Assembly (NCBI RefSeq): GCF_040253615.1
Contig: NZ_JBEJGY010000004.1
Coordinates: 5,208,001-5,272,000 of the forward strand
Reading direction: 5' to 3'
Length of the DNA: 64,000 nucleotides
From: Streptomyces sp. Edi4
GTDB taxonomy: Bacteria > Actinomycetota > Actinomycetes > Streptomycetales > Streptomycetaceae
In this document: in pieces, positions 23,849 through 33,064 of the stretch
Numbering within the stretch: position 1 is the stretch's first letter
How the letters are laid out: every line of letters begins with the position of its first letter
Made by a program: the position numbers and the translations under genes
The notes under the pieces: generated by a model
Database searches by the model: none
Told to the model about the DNA's origin: nothing
Seen by the model: only the letters and a program-made list of their open reading frames with translations

Positions 23849-24100
23849 CTAGATCCCGACGGGTGGCGTCACCGAGGACGGCGGCGCCACCCAGGGATGG
23901 GCGATCGAGGCCCAGAGCGCGAAGGCGAGCACCGCCGCCGTGGCCAGAAGCCACAGCAGGCGCCGCGCCACGCGCCGTCTGCGCAGCACACGCAGCCCCA
24001 ACTCGGCGGCGCGGGAAGCGAGTTCGGCGGGCAGGACCGGATGGGCGCCGCCTTCGAGGAGCCGGCGGACCTCGGCGCTCTTGCGGTCGGGCATGCTCAT
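23849..24100 (-). CDS. Small membrane protein, possible anti-sigma partner
   Basis: An 83-aa protein with a charged helical N-terminal part (PDRKSAEVRRLLEGG), an Arg cluster (RVLRRRRVARR), one membrane helix (LLWLLATAAVLAFALWASIA) and a short Pro-rich outside end. It lies 34 bases downstream of a sigma-like gene on the same strand, so the two are probably one operon. Sigma factors of the ECF type are often followed by small membrane regulators, but no zinc HxxxCxxC motif is present. The anti-sigma role is only a guess. Confidence 0.65.
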   Translation of the reverse strand: MSMPDRKSAEVRRLLEGGAHPVLPAELASRAAELGLRVLRRRRVARRLLWLLATAAVLAFALWASIAHPWVAPPSSVTPPVGI

Positions 24101-24134
24101 CCGTACCTCCGCCCGCCGTGACCGTCCCGCCGCT

Positions 24135-24632
24135 TCACGGCGCGGCCTTGGGGGTCGCGGGCGTGCTGCGCATCGCGGCGACCGCCCGGGCGCAGATGGC
24201 GCGGACCCGGTCCACCGGCAGGCCCGTCATCGCGGCCGTCTGCTCCTCGGCGACGCCCTCGTAAAGCCGCAGCACGAGAATGAGCCGTTCCTGCGGGGTC
24301 AGCCGGGCCAGCAGCCCGGTCCCCGGGCGGGGCCCCGGCACACCGGGGAGCGCCGGGCGGCGACCGCGCCAGGCGGTGCGGGCGAAACGGGCGGCGAGTT
24401 CCTGACGGGTCCGGTCGTAGGGATCCTCACCGCGCAGCCGCTGCCAGCGGGCGTACGTCTGGGCGAGCGCGGCCGTCAACAGGCGCAGGGCGCGCGGGTT
24501 GGCGTCGGGCGCCTCGGCGGTCAGGAGGGTGGCGGCGTGCAGCAGCCGGCCGCCCGCGCCCGCCACGAATGCCTCGAACTCCCGGGTGCGGCGGCGGTGT
24601 TGGGCAGAGTGCCGCTCGCGCATGAGCCTCAT
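24135..24632 (-). CDS. Sigma-70 region 4-like regulatory protein
   Basis: A 165-aa protein whose C-terminal third (TPQERLILVLRLYEGVAEEQ, then TAAMTGLPVDRVRAICARAV) matches the helix-turn-helix of sigma region 4. The N-terminal part is Arg/Ala-rich helices and lacks a clear region 2, so it may be a divergent ECF-type sigma or a sigma-like regulator that no longer binds the -10 element. Start is uncertain between ATG 24632 and 24623. It pairs with the small membrane protein downstream. Confidence 0.65.
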   Translation of the reverse strand: MRLMRERHSAQHRRRTREFEAFVAGAGGRLLHAATLLTAEAPDANPRALRLLTAALAQTYARWQRLRGEDPYDRTRQELAARFARTAWRGRRPALPGVPGPRPGTGLLARLTPQERLILVLRLYEGVAEEQTAAMTGLPVDRVRAICARAVAAMRSTPATPKAAP

Positions 24633-24656
24633 ATGAGGGCAGGCGCGAGCCCCGGG

Positions 24657-25160
24657 TCAAGAGGTCGGCGCCGCCGGCTCCTGCGGGGCCGACTGGCGGG
24701 CGGAGAGCGCGGTGTTGAAGCGGGTCAGGAGCGCGCAGAACGACTCGCGCTCCTCGTCCGTCCAGCCGTCGGTGACCTGCGCCATCAGTTCGCGCCGCGA
24801 GGAGCGCACCTCTTCGAGCCGTGACTGGCCGCGCGGCGACAGCTGGAGCACCACGGCCCGGCCGTCCTCGGGGTGCGAGGTGCGCTTGACCAGGCCGGTG
24901 TCGACGAGCGGCGCGACCTGACGGGTCACCGTCGAGGAGTCGATCCCCATGCCCGACGCGAGCGCCTTGACGCCCATCGGGCCTTCCAGGTCAAGCCGGT
25001 TGAGCAGCAGGTAGGCGGCCCGGTCCATCGAGTTGCGGACCTGTCCGACCCCGCCGAGCCTGGTCTGCTCTGCGCGGCGGGCGAACACGGCCACCTGGTG
25101 CTGGAGGGCATCGAGGAGGCCGGGGTCGAGCGGGGGAGTCATGTCCTGAACTGGGGGCAT
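24657..25160 (-). CDS. MarR-family transcriptional regulator
   Basis: A 167-aa winged-helix regulator. The recognition region reads MGVKALASGMGIDSSTVTRQ, followed by the wing with RTSHPEDGRAVVLQLS, both typical of MarR. It probably senses small phenolic or drug-like molecules. Starts at 25160 and 25142 are possible. It is divergent from the threonine ammonia-lyase gene, with 154 bases between, and may control it or itself. That link is inference. Confidence 0.88.
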   Translation of the reverse strand: MPPVQDMTPPLDPGLLDALQHQVAVFARRAEQTRLGGVGQVRNSMDRAAYLLLNRLDLEGPMGVKALASGMGIDSSTVTRQVAPLVDTGLVKRTSHPEDGRAVVLQLSPRGQSRLEEVRSSRRELMAQVTDGWTDEERESFCALLTRFNTALSARQSAPQEPAAPTS

Positions 25161-25314
25161 GGCCGGGGCTCTCTCGTGCGGGTGTCGGTGTGGTGGGGGA
25201 CAGAGTACGCGGCCTGCTCGGCATACGTACCGGCGGTGCGCAAACCTGTGGACAACTGCCTTCGTGATCGAAATCCGGACAGTCCCGAAGGGGGCGAGCT
25301 GCGAGACTTGAAGC

Positions 25315-26544
25315 ATGAGCTTCGGTACGTCCAGCCCCGCACACCCGCTGATCCTCGACGATGTCCGCGGCGCGCAGAAGATGCTGTCGGGAGTGGCCCG
25401 CACCACCGCGATGGAAGGCTCCCGCCACCTCTCGTCCCTGGTGGGCGCGCCCGTCCACCTCAAGTGCGAGAACCTGCAACGCACCGGCTCGTTCAAGCTG
25501 CGCGGCGCGTATGTGCGGATCGCGGGGCTGCGGCCCGAGGAGCGGGCGGCCGGGGTGGTCGCGGCGAGCGCCGGCAACCACGCGCAGGGGGTGGCCCTCG
25601 CCTCCTCGCTGCTCGGGGTGCACGCCACGGTGTTCATGCCGATGGGCGCCCCGCTGCCGAAGGTGGCGGCCACCCGGAGTTACGGCGCGGAGGTGATCCT
25701 GCGCGGCACGGTCGTCGACGAGACGCTGGCCGCTGCGCAGGCGTACGCGCACGAGCGGGGCGCGGTGTTCATCCACCCCTTCGACCACCCGGACATCATC
25801 GCGGGCCAGGGCACGGTGGGCCTGGAGATCCTGGAGCAGTGCCCCGAGGTGCGCACCATCGTCGTCGGTATCGGCGGCGGCGGGCTCGCGGCGGGGATCG
25901 CGCTCGCGGTCAAGGCGCTGCGGCCCGACGTGCGGATCGTGGGGGTGCAGGCGGCGGCCGCCGCCTCCTATCCGCCCTCCCTGGCCGCGGGCCGCCCACT
26001 CGCCATCGACGCGGCCCCGACGATGGCCGACGGGATCAAGGTGGGCCGGCCGGGCGACCTGCCGTTCGCGCTGATCAGCGAGTTGGTGGACGAGGTGCGT
26101 ACGGTCACCGAGGACGAGCTCGCGGCGGCCCTGCTGCTCTGCCTCGAGCGGGCCAAGCTGGTCGTGGAGCCGGCCGGGGCGAGTCCGGTGGCGGCGCTGC
26201 TCAGCGAGCCCGCGGCGTTTCGCGGGCCGGTGGTGGCGGTGCTCTCCGGCGGCAATGTGGACCCGCTGGTGATGCAGCGCATACTGCGGCACGGGATGGC
26301 GGCGGCGGGCCGTTATCTGTCGGTGCGGCTGCGCCTGAAGGACCGCCCGGGGGCGCTGGCGGCGCTGCTGGGGGAGCTGACGGTCCTCGATGTGAACGTC
26401 CTGGACGTGGGCCATGTACGGACCGATCCCCGGCTCGGGCTCGCCGAGGTGGAGGTCGAGCTGCACCTGGAGACGAAGGGGCCCGAGCACTGCGCGGAGG
26501 TGACGGCGGCGCTGGAGGAGGCGGGGTACGTGGTCATCGGCTGA
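25315..26544 (+). CDS. ilvA: Threonine ammonia-lyase with ACT domain
   Basis: A PLP enzyme that converts L-threonine to 2-oxobutyrate and ammonia, feeding isoleucine synthesis or catabolism. The PLP lysine lies in TGSFKLRGAY, the Asn loop in SAGNHAQGV and the phosphate loop in GIGGGGLAAG. Residues from about 335 on form an ACT-like domain (SVRLRLKDRPGALAALLGEL). The 409-aa form with one ACT domain resembles the short IlvA/TdcB type common in actinobacteria. No valine or isoleucine genes are nearby. Confidence 0.92.
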   Translation: MSFGTSSPAHPLILDDVRGAQKMLSGVARTTAMEGSRHLSSLVGAPVHLKCENLQRTGSFKLRGAYVRIAGLRPEERAAGVVAASAGNHAQGVALASSLLGVHATVFMPMGAPLPKVAATRSYGAEVILRGTVVDETLAAAQAYAHERGAVFIHPFDHPDIIAGQGTVGLEILEQCPEVRTIVVGIGGGGLAAGIALAVKALRPDVRIVGVQAAAAASYPPSLAAGRPLAIDAAPTMADGIKVGRPGDLPFALISELVDEVRTVTEDELAAALLLCLERAKLVVEPAGASPVAALLSEPAAFRGPVVAVLSGGNVDPLVMQRILRHGMAAAGRYLSVRLRLKDRPGALAALLGELTVLDVNVLDVGHVRTDPRLGLAEVEVELHLETKGPEHCAEVTAALEEAGYVVIG

Positions 26545-26665
26545 GCCGGCGCCGATCGGCCGTCCGGCCGGGGGGGCGCCTGTTCGCCCGCGCGGCCGCC
26601 CGGGCGGGACCGCGCCCGGGGCGGGAGCGGTTCGTTGTGCCGGGATCGGCCGAACCCCTGACGAG

Positions 26666-26681
26666 ACGCGATGTATCGCGT
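26666..26681. promoter_or_regulatory. Palindrome ACGCGAT-GT-ATCGCGT upstream of the exporter
   Basis: A perfect 7+2+7 inverted repeat lies about 150 bases before the ABC transporter genes, in a gene-free gap of 286 bases (26545-26830). It is the best operator candidate for this operon. Palindromes with this core are typical of TetR-type repressors of drug exporters, but no such regulator lies next to it. Confidence 0.55.
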
Positions 26682-26830
26682 TAGGGTCTGCCTTGATGTG
26701 GCCCGCCGGGGTGTCCCGGCCGGGCTCATCGGGCGATGGCTGCCCGGAAATTCTAGGATTTGTCCAGAAAGCAGCAAGTCACAACAGTCTTAATCCACCA
26801 CAGTCTTCATCCATCATTGGGGGTACTCGC

Positions 26831-27867
<1,037 letters not shown>

Positions 27868-27871
<4 letters not shown>

Positions 27872-28731
27872 GCACAGTGAGCGAAACGGTCACGTCCGGG
27901 GCGCCGGCCCCGCGCGGTGGCATCGCCGGGTCCGTACGGGACTCGCTGGTCATCGCTCAGCGCAACATCATCCGTATGGCCAGAATCCCGGAGATCGTCC
28001 TCTTCGGTCTCATCCAGCCCATCATGTTCGTGGTGCTGTTCACGTACGTCTTCGGCGGCTCCATCAGCGTGGGCGGCTCCACCGACCCGGGGCTCTACAA
28101 GGAGTTCCTGATGGCCGGGATCTTCGCGCAGACCGTCACCTTCGCGACGGCGGGCGCGGGCGCGGGCATCGCGGATGACATGCACAAGGGCCTCATCGAC
28201 CGCTTCCGGTCGCTGCCGATGGCGCGCGGCGCGGTCCTCACCGGCCGCACCCTGGCCGACCTGGTGCAGACCGCCCTCACCCTCGTGGTGCTGGCCGGCG
28301 TCGCGCTGCTCGTCGGGTGGCGCAGTCACGAGAACATCGGCAAGGTGATCTGCGGCTTCCTGCTGCTGCTCCTGCTCGGGTACGCGTTCTCCTGGATCGG
28401 CGCGCTGATCGGCCTGACGGTACGCAGCCCGGAGGCGGCCACGTCCGGCGGCCTGATCTGGCTGTTCCCGCTGACGTTCATCTCGAACGCCTTCGTGCCG
28501 GTCACCGGGATGCCGTCCTTCCTCCAGCACATCGCGGAATGGAACCCCTTCAGCGCGACGGTGGCGGGGGCGCGGGAACTGTTCGGCAACACGATGCCGA
28601 ACGTGCCGAGGTCGATCACGGGTGCGTGGCCGATGGAGCACCCGGTGCTGGCGTCGGTCATCTGGTCCGTCCTGATCATCGCCGTCTTCCGCACCCTGGC
28701 GGTCCGCAAGTACCGGCGGGCGGCGAGCTAG
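27868..28731 (+). CDS. ABC transporter permease, DrrB type
   Basis: The membrane subunit of the exporter, 287 aa, of the ABC-2 type with six predicted helices. It starts with GTG inside GTGA shared with the ATPase stop. Family segments include ARIPEIVLFGLIQPIMFVVL, GLIDRFRSLPMARGAVLTGR and FISNAFVPVTGMP. Together with the ATPase it should export a hydrophobic compound. The closest antibiotic-like cluster is the peptide cluster 6 kb upstream, but core genes separate them. Confidence 0.93.
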
Positions 28732-28867
28732 CTCCCCCAACAGCCCTGCGGGGGGCGGCGGTTGCGTCCGGGGGCGTTGTCGTACCCGACGGATCGACGC
28801 CCCCCGCGGGTAGTTTTACGCCTGTCCGTCGTGAGAGCGGATTCATTCGCTCGACCGGGCGGGATGC

Positions 28868-29161
28868 CTACGGCTTCCGGTGCCTCCCCCTGCCCGGGGC
28901 GAGCGGCTGCTTCTCCGAGCCGGGGGCGGGAGTCGGGGGAGCGTCGGCTTCCGGGTAGAGGATGCGTTTGGCTTCAGCGAGGTTGGCCGCGAACGCACAG
29001 GGCTCCCAGGCGTGCCCGTTCCAGCGCTCGATGACGCGGGGAGCGCCGGGATTCAAGTGCGAGCCTCGGGGGCCGGCACCGGGGAACATCGGCACAGCCC
29101 GCAACCGGCCGATCCTCGCGTGACGGCGCTCCGCCCACGCCGAGAGAGGCTCCTCGTCCAT
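28868..29161 (-). CDS. DUF6087-like small protein
   Basis: A 97-aa protein that begins MDEEPLSAWAERRHARIGRL. Its core segment (SHLNPGAPRVIERWNGHAWE and then PCAFAANLAEAKRIL) matches, from memory, a small Streptomyces family annotated DUF6087. Such genes often lie near DUF397/XRE or maturase genes in accessory regions, as here. It is cytoplasmic, with a Pro-rich tail. Function unknown. It is 26 bases downstream of the methyltransferase and on the same strand, so the two may be co-transcribed. Confidence 0.75.
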   Translation of the reverse strand: MDEEPLSAWAERRHARIGRLRAVPMFPGAGPRGSHLNPGAPRVIERWNGHAWEPCAFAANLAEAKRILYPEADAPPTPAPGSEKQPLAPGRGRHRKP

Positions 29162-29187
29162 GTGCCAACCCTAGCGGTGCGGCGAAG

Positions 29188-30339
29188 TCAGTATCCGCCG
29201 TCAACGCGGTGCTCCCAACGCAGAGCGGGCTGACCGTCCACCCAATACGCGTGGGACCTGTCCGTGACACGGAGCTGTACGGCGGTGATGTCGGGGTTCC
29301 CTGCGGCCTGCCAGGCGATGAGGGTCCGCTCGACCTTGTCCCACAGGGCCACGGGGCCGCCCTGGCGGACGACCCAGCCACCGCCGTCAGCCCTCTCAGG
29401 GTCGAAGAGGTAGAGCAGTCGGGCGCCCTCGCTTGTGGCAGCGCGGACGAAGTGGGCACCGGGGACGGAAAGCTGCGCGAGGAAGGCGGGTACCCATTCC
29501 TCCAGCCGGAGTGGCGACACCCTGGCCTCTCGCTCACTGTCGGCGTACGCGGTACGGGCCGACAGGTCACCCGCCACGGGGGTGACTGCCTGGGCGCGGG
29601 CCTGCATGAACGAGGAGCGCTTGATAATCGAACCCTCTGCGGTGCCGTTCTCCTTGACGGTGACCTTCGCAAGGCCCGTTCCCCAGGGCCACGAGCCCAC
29701 GGTGCTGAGGATGATCCCGCCGGGCCGCGTCTGCCTGACCCAGGTGTATGGGATGCGGCGGACGGCACAGGTGGCGATCACCCGGTGGTAGGGCGCTCGG
29801 CGCGGGTGGCCGAGAAGTCCGTCGCCGGTCACGGTCCATGTTGAGTAACCCACTGTCTCCAGGGTGGCATCAGCACGTGCCGCCACCTGCGGGTCGACCT
29901 CGATCGTGGTGACGTTGTCCTCGCCGAGGTAGTGGCACATCAGGGCCGTGGAGTAGCCGGTGCCAGTACCGATCTCCAGAACCCGGTGTTCCGCCTTGAG
30001 GTCCAGGGCCTCGATCATGCCCACGACTGTGGTCGGGTCGGTAGAGGAGGATGTCGGTACGCCCGCGACGGCTTCGCTCACTTGGTCGGCGGCGAGGTGG
30101 CCATCGAGCTGGGTGGCCAGTGTGTCGACGCTGTAGGCGATCTTCAGCCACTCGTCCGGGTCCGACCCGAGGGCCGTGAGCGGCCGCCACGTCCGCCCCT
30201 CGTCGAGGAAGACCCCGGGGTGGAGGAATCGCTCGCGCGGCACGCTCTCCACAGCCCCGCGCAGCCAGGGAAGCGTCAGGACGCCCTTGTTCGCGAGCGC
30301 GGCGGCCATGCGGCGCCGCTCGGACGCGGAGCCTGTCAT
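29188..30339 (-). CDS. Isoaspartate-type methyltransferase of an ATP-grasp peptide system
   Basis: A 383-aa SAM methyltransferase with a PIMT-like core (HRVLEIGTGTGYSTALMCHY; TTIEVDPQVA). It has an N-terminal helical part with FLHPGVF and a large C-terminal extension. This shape is that of the methyltransferases paired with ATP-grasp ligases in graspetide-type RiPP clusters, where they convert Asp to isoaspartate or an imide. Its ATG overlaps in ATGA the stop of an ATP-grasp C-terminal remnant, as in intact systems. No precursor gene was found. It may be an orphan in a decaying locus. Confidence 0.8.
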   Translation of the reverse strand: MTGSASERRRMAAALANKGVLTLPWLRGAVESVPRERFLHPGVFLDEGRTWRPLTALGSDPDEWLKIAYSVDTLATQLDGHLAADQVSEAVAGVPTSSSTDPTTVVGMIEALDLKAEHRVLEIGTGTGYSTALMCHYLGEDNVTTIEVDPQVAARADATLETVGYSTWTVTGDGLLGHPRRAPYHRVIATCAVRRIPYTWVRQTRPGGIILSTVGSWPWGTGLAKVTVKENGTAEGSIIKRSSFMQARAQAVTPVAGDLSARTAYADSEREARVSPLRLEEWVPAFLAQLSVPGAHFVRAATSEGARLLYLFDPERADGGGWVVRQGGPVALWDKVERTLIAWQAAGNPDITAVQLRVTDRSHAYWVDGQPALRWEHRVDGGY

Positions 30340-30490
30340 CGGCTGTCTCCTGGCGTGAGCAGGTCGGCGAAGGCTGCGGACATCGGGAGACCGGTCTCCG
30401 TCTCCAGCCACCCCCATTGACCGTTGGGGTTCAGCTCCAACCACCAGTAGTCCCCTGCGCGGTCCACTGCGAGAGCAAGACCTTCACCCT
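30336..30490 (-). pseudogene. C-terminal remnant of an ATP-grasp peptide ligase
   Basis: Only the last ~50 residues of the ligase remain: AVDRAGDYWWLELNPNGQWG followed by WLETETGLPMSAAFADLLTP. This is the metal- and ATP-binding end (E-x-N-P-N-G-Q-W) of RiPP-maturing ATP-grasp enzymes. Upstream the frame runs into a 30-base tandem repeat and then into a DUF397 gene, so about 250 residues are missing. The remnant keeps the ATGA coupling with the methyltransferase gene. Confidence 0.8.
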
Positions 30491-30534
30491 CTCCGAGCCG
30501 CGCGCTGCCGCCCGGTCGCGTTGGGCGGACCCGC

Positions 30535-30624
30535 CGTCGTTCCGCCAACCGCCGGTCGGCCGGCCGTCGTTCCGCTAGTCGCAGGTCGGCCGACCGTCGT
30601 TGCGCTAGCCGCCGATCCGCTTGG
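30535..30624. repeat. 30-base tandem repeat, three copies
   Basis: Units begin with CGTCGT at 30535, 30565 and 30595 and share CGTCGTTCCGC plus GTCGGCCG-type endings, with increasing divergence in the third. The last copy overlaps the 3' end and stop codon of the DUF397 gene; the first abuts the ATP-grasp remnant. Confidence 0.85.
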
Positions 30625-30793
30625 CGTAGCCGACGAAGGACTGCCAGGCGGTCGACGACGCCGTCAGGGCCGGGCCGTCGCTGCCCAGCTTCGAGTCCCG
30701 GAACATCACCCCGCCCGGTGCCGACTTCGTCTCGACACAGTTGCCCTCGCCACCGCTGTGGCTCGACTTGGTCCAGGTCTGCTCATTGATCAT
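30605..30793 (-). CDS. DUF397 protein
   Basis: A 62-aa DUF397 protein (TWTKSSHSGGEGNCVE, then a GGVMFRDSK-type segment and AWQSFVGYAKRIG). These partner with XRE/DUF5753 regulators in Streptomyces and may form toxin-antitoxin-like or developmental switch pairs such as WhiJ-type loci. The ATG at 30793 overlaps the end of the XRE gene by 11 bases, which shows co-translation. The end of the gene lies in the 30-base repeat. Confidence 0.88.
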   Translation of the reverse strand: MINEQTWTKSSHSGGEGNCVETKSAPGGVMFRDSKLGSDGPALTASSTAWQSFVGYAKRIGG

Positions 30794-31622
30794 GCTGCTC
30801 GTGCTCCTCAAGTGCCGCTCCGATACGTGCAAGGGACTGCTCGTGCGGTAGGGCGCACGCCCTTGCCAAATCGTATGACCGGCGACACTTGGCAAGCTCG
30901 GCGGGCGTATCCATCACGCTGCCGCTGTGGGGGCCTTCGGTGTACGCGATCTGGGCGCCGTCCTCCATGGTCATGATGCGTAGCTGGCCGACCTTGAGAG
31001 CGTGCATGCCGATCCGCCGGGGGACGAGCTGCAAAACGATCTTGCGCGACTCCATCAGACCCAGCACGTGCCGCAATTGCGCTGCCGCGACCCCGGGCCC
31101 CAGATCCGCGTCCAGCATGACCTCCTCCACGATGAGCCAGACCTCCGGACCACTCCCCGGAGCAAGGAGCCTGGCCCGGTCCACGCGCTGGTCCACGAGC
31201 TCTTGGATCGCGGCCTCGGAGTGGTACGGCCACACGGACTTGAACACGAGCTTCGCGTAGGCCGGACACTGGATCAACCCGGGCCACATGCTGGGGTTGT
31301 ACTCCTCGATCCGCTGAGCCTGCTGCTCCATTTCGGCCACCCACGCGAAGAAGCTGGGCATGAGACCGGAAGACTTCTCTGCCAACTCGAAGAGGCGGAC
31401 GAAATGGCCGTCCGTCTCGAATGCCAGATCCAGCCGTATCGACAGCTCGCGCGTAGGTGGACGCACGCCCCGCTCCAAGCGGCTCACGTAGTCCTCCGAC
31501 ACGCACATCTGCCGACTGAGTTCGTCCTGGAGCCACCCGGCCTTTTCCCGCAGCCGCTTCATTTCCGAGTGCCAGAAGCTGCGCGGGTTCTGCGTCCCGT
31601 CCAGCCCTCCCGGCTCCGTCAT
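30783..31622 (-). CDS. XRE-family regulator with DUF5753 domain
   Basis: A 279-aa regulator. The helix-turn-helix is KAGWLQDELSRQMCVSEDYV followed by SRLERG. The C-terminal DUF5753 contains EYNPSMWPGLIQCPAYAKLV and VLQLVPRRIGMHALKVG, typical of WhiJ/AbaA-type regulators. The ATG at 31622 has GGAGG six bases upstream; longer frames were rejected. It is paired with the DUF397 gene. The divergent gap to 31739 holds both promoters. Confidence 0.93.
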   Translation of the reverse strand: MTEPGGLDGTQNPRSFWHSEMKRLREKAGWLQDELSRQMCVSEDYVSRLERGVRPPTRELSIRLDLAFETDGHFVRLFELAEKSSGLMPSFFAWVAEMEQQAQRIEEYNPSMWPGLIQCPAYAKLVFKSVWPYHSEAAIQELVDQRVDRARLLAPGSGPEVWLIVEEVMLDADLGPGVAAAQLRHVLGLMESRKIVLQLVPRRIGMHALKVGQLRIMTMEDGAQIAYTEGPHSGSVMDTPAELAKCRRSYDLARACALPHEQSLARIGAALEEHEQHDQ

Positions 31623-31738
31623 CGCACACCTCCTCAGCCGGACAAGGGCGTTGTCCGGGTGCCGCCACTGGTGAGCGTACTCAGTAAGAGGAACTCTCGT
31701 ATCAGCAAACGGAGTTGAGCCCCAGGAAGGACGAATGC

Positions 31739-32014
31739 ATGTTCGCCAGCAATATGCCCATGCCGACAAGAAAAACCCCCTTCATTCCGGAGACCAGGGC
31801 CGAAGTCGTGGACGAGGTCTTCCTGGATTTGCGGGCGGCGTTGGAGGGGGCCGGGGTCGACGTGGGGGAGCTCACACTGGAATGCGCGCGGACCTGGGAC
31901 CCGGCCGCCGGGCGCCACGTCGACCTCCACACCATCCGGTTCGGCCGGATCTCGATCGACGGGGCCAGGAAGCTGACGGACCTCTGCCGGGCCGCGCGGA
32001 GGCGGCCCAGGTGA
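31739..32014 (+). CDS. Hypothetical protein
   Basis: A 91-aa protein of unknown function. It starts MFASNMPMPTRKTPFIPETR and contains an acidic helix and a basic end (ARRRPR). The ATG follows GGAAGGAC at seven bases. It is divergent from the XRE gene and coupled to the next gene by GTGA. Similar short genes accompany XRE/DUF397 loci in streptomycetes. Confidence 0.65.
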   Translation: MFASNMPMPTRKTPFIPETRAEVVDEVFLDLRAALEGAGVDVGELTLECARTWDPAAGRHVDLHTIRFGRISIDGARKLTDLCRAARRRPR

Positions 32015-32232
32015 AGTACGCGAAGGGCGAGGTTGTCGTGGACATGGCCCGGAATCTGGCCGGCCAGGTCATGGAGGTGAACGGAAACGCACTGACCCTG
32101 GCCCGTTCGGAGGGCTGGGGCACGTGGGAGCAGGAGGCCGACCAGTGCAGGCCCGCCAGCCCCGTGGAGGCCGCGTCCCTCACCCCCGGCGGAGCCATCC
32201 GCGTCATCTCGTCCTCGCGACGGCGGCCCTGA
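32011..32232 (+). CDS. Small hypothetical protein of the VxDxA...GxVM type
   Basis: A 73-aa protein beginning with GTG that overlaps the previous stop. The segment YAKGEVVVDMARNLAGQVME followed by W-rich WGTWEQEAD and RPASPVEA resembles a small Streptomyces family of beta-rich proteins often found beside XRE/DUF397 genes. Function unknown. Confidence 0.65.
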   Translation: MKYAKGEVVVDMARNLAGQVMEVNGNALTLARSEGWGTWEQEADQCRPASPVEAASLTPGGAIRVISSSRRRP

Positions 32233-32396
32233 TCCTCACAGCCCTGGCCGTCGGCGTCTTCTGCGCCGCGACAGCCGTCCATTACGTGGGCCGGCACGGA
32301 CAACCCCGAAGCGGCCCCCGCGTGGCCGCCATGCGCCGCCGGACGGCCGACGGGACCGGTGGGGGCCGTGCGGGAGGAGGGGCCCAGGGGATGGGC

Positions 32397-32425
32397 GGGG
32401 CGGAAAACGCCCCTACACTCCCCTC
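32397..32425 (+). promoter_or_regulatory. Promoter with inverted repeat for the lsr2-like gene
   Basis: GGGGCG (32397-32402) pairs with CGCCCC (32408-32413), directly followed by TACACT (32414-32419), a good -10 hexamer, six bases before the ATG. This places the transcript start at or near the ATG, so the mRNA is likely leaderless. The inverted repeat lies in the -10/-35 spacer, a suitable repressor site. Confidence 0.55.
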
Positions 32426-32764
32426 ATGGCACAGAAGATCGTCACCATCTACACCGATGACCTCACGGGTGAAGAAACCACTGAGGCGGCCACGCACCAG
32501 ATCGTCATTGACGGCGTGGCTTATGAGATCGACCTCGCTCCGGAGAGCTACGACAAGTTCCTTGAGGCCATCGCGCCGTTCACCAAGGCCGGCCGTCGGG
32601 TCCGCGCGGGCAAGGGGAAGGCTGCGGCCCCGGCCAAGTCGGCGGGCGGCAGCGGCGACACCGCGGCCATCAGGGCCTGGGCCAAGGAGAACGGCCACCA
32701 CGTGAACGACCGAGGCCGCGTCCCGGCCGAGATCCGCGAGGCGTACGAGAAGGCCACGAAGTAG
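32426..32764 (+). CDS. lsr2: Lsr2-family nucleoid-associated protein
   Basis: A 112-aa H-NS-like protein that binds AT-rich, often foreign, DNA and silences it. The N-terminal dimerisation domain begins MAQKIVTIYTDDLTGEETTE. A basic linker follows (RRVRAGKGKAAAPAKS), then the DNA-binding domain ending IRAWAKENGHHVNDRGRVPA. In this domain R-G-R is the AT-hook-like minor-groove clamp. Streptomycetes carry two paralogues, and this N terminus looks like the second (LsrL-type) rather than the main Lsr2. It lies in an accessory block. No Shine-Dalgarno is present (leaderless). Confidence 0.9.
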   Translation: MAQKIVTIYTDDLTGEETTEAATHQIVIDGVAYEIDLAPESYDKFLEAIAPFTKAGRRVRAGKGKAAAPAKSAGGSGDTAAIRAWAKENGHHVNDRGRVPAEIREAYEKATK

Positions 32765-32880
32765 CGGACGTACCTGCGCGTACGTACCCCCGCGGACACG
32801 TACCCCGCGTACGTAGCCACGCGGACACGTACCCCCGCGTACATACCCACGCGGACGTGCCCCCCCCCCGAGCGGCGTAC
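32765..32880. repeat. Degenerate ACGTACCCCCGCG repeats
   Basis: After the lsr2-like stop, five to six imperfect copies of a unit built from CGTACCCCCGCGGACA follow, with a C run of ten at about 32860. No gene is seen up to the greA terminator. Confidence 0.7.
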
Positions 32881-33010
32881 CCATGAAGCTGCGTACGCAG
32901 AATGTGGCGTACGTGCGAGGTGGCGTCCCTCCCCCGGCGCCCCGGCCCGCGCCACACCCGCACGGTCACGGCCGCGCCCCCCGGGCCGGTGAGGACCACG
33001 CCCCGACAAC

Positions 33011-33045
33011 GAAGCCCCGGCCGCCGCAGAGGCGGCCGGGGCTTC
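33011..33045 (-). terminator. Terminator of greA
   Basis: GAAGCCCCGGCCGCC pairs perfectly with GGCGGCCGGGGCTTC around a five-base loop, 20 bases beyond the greA stop. The hairpin also lies in line after the lsr2-like gene. Confidence 0.88.
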
Positions 33046-33064
33046 GACGTGGGGCTCGGCTGCG

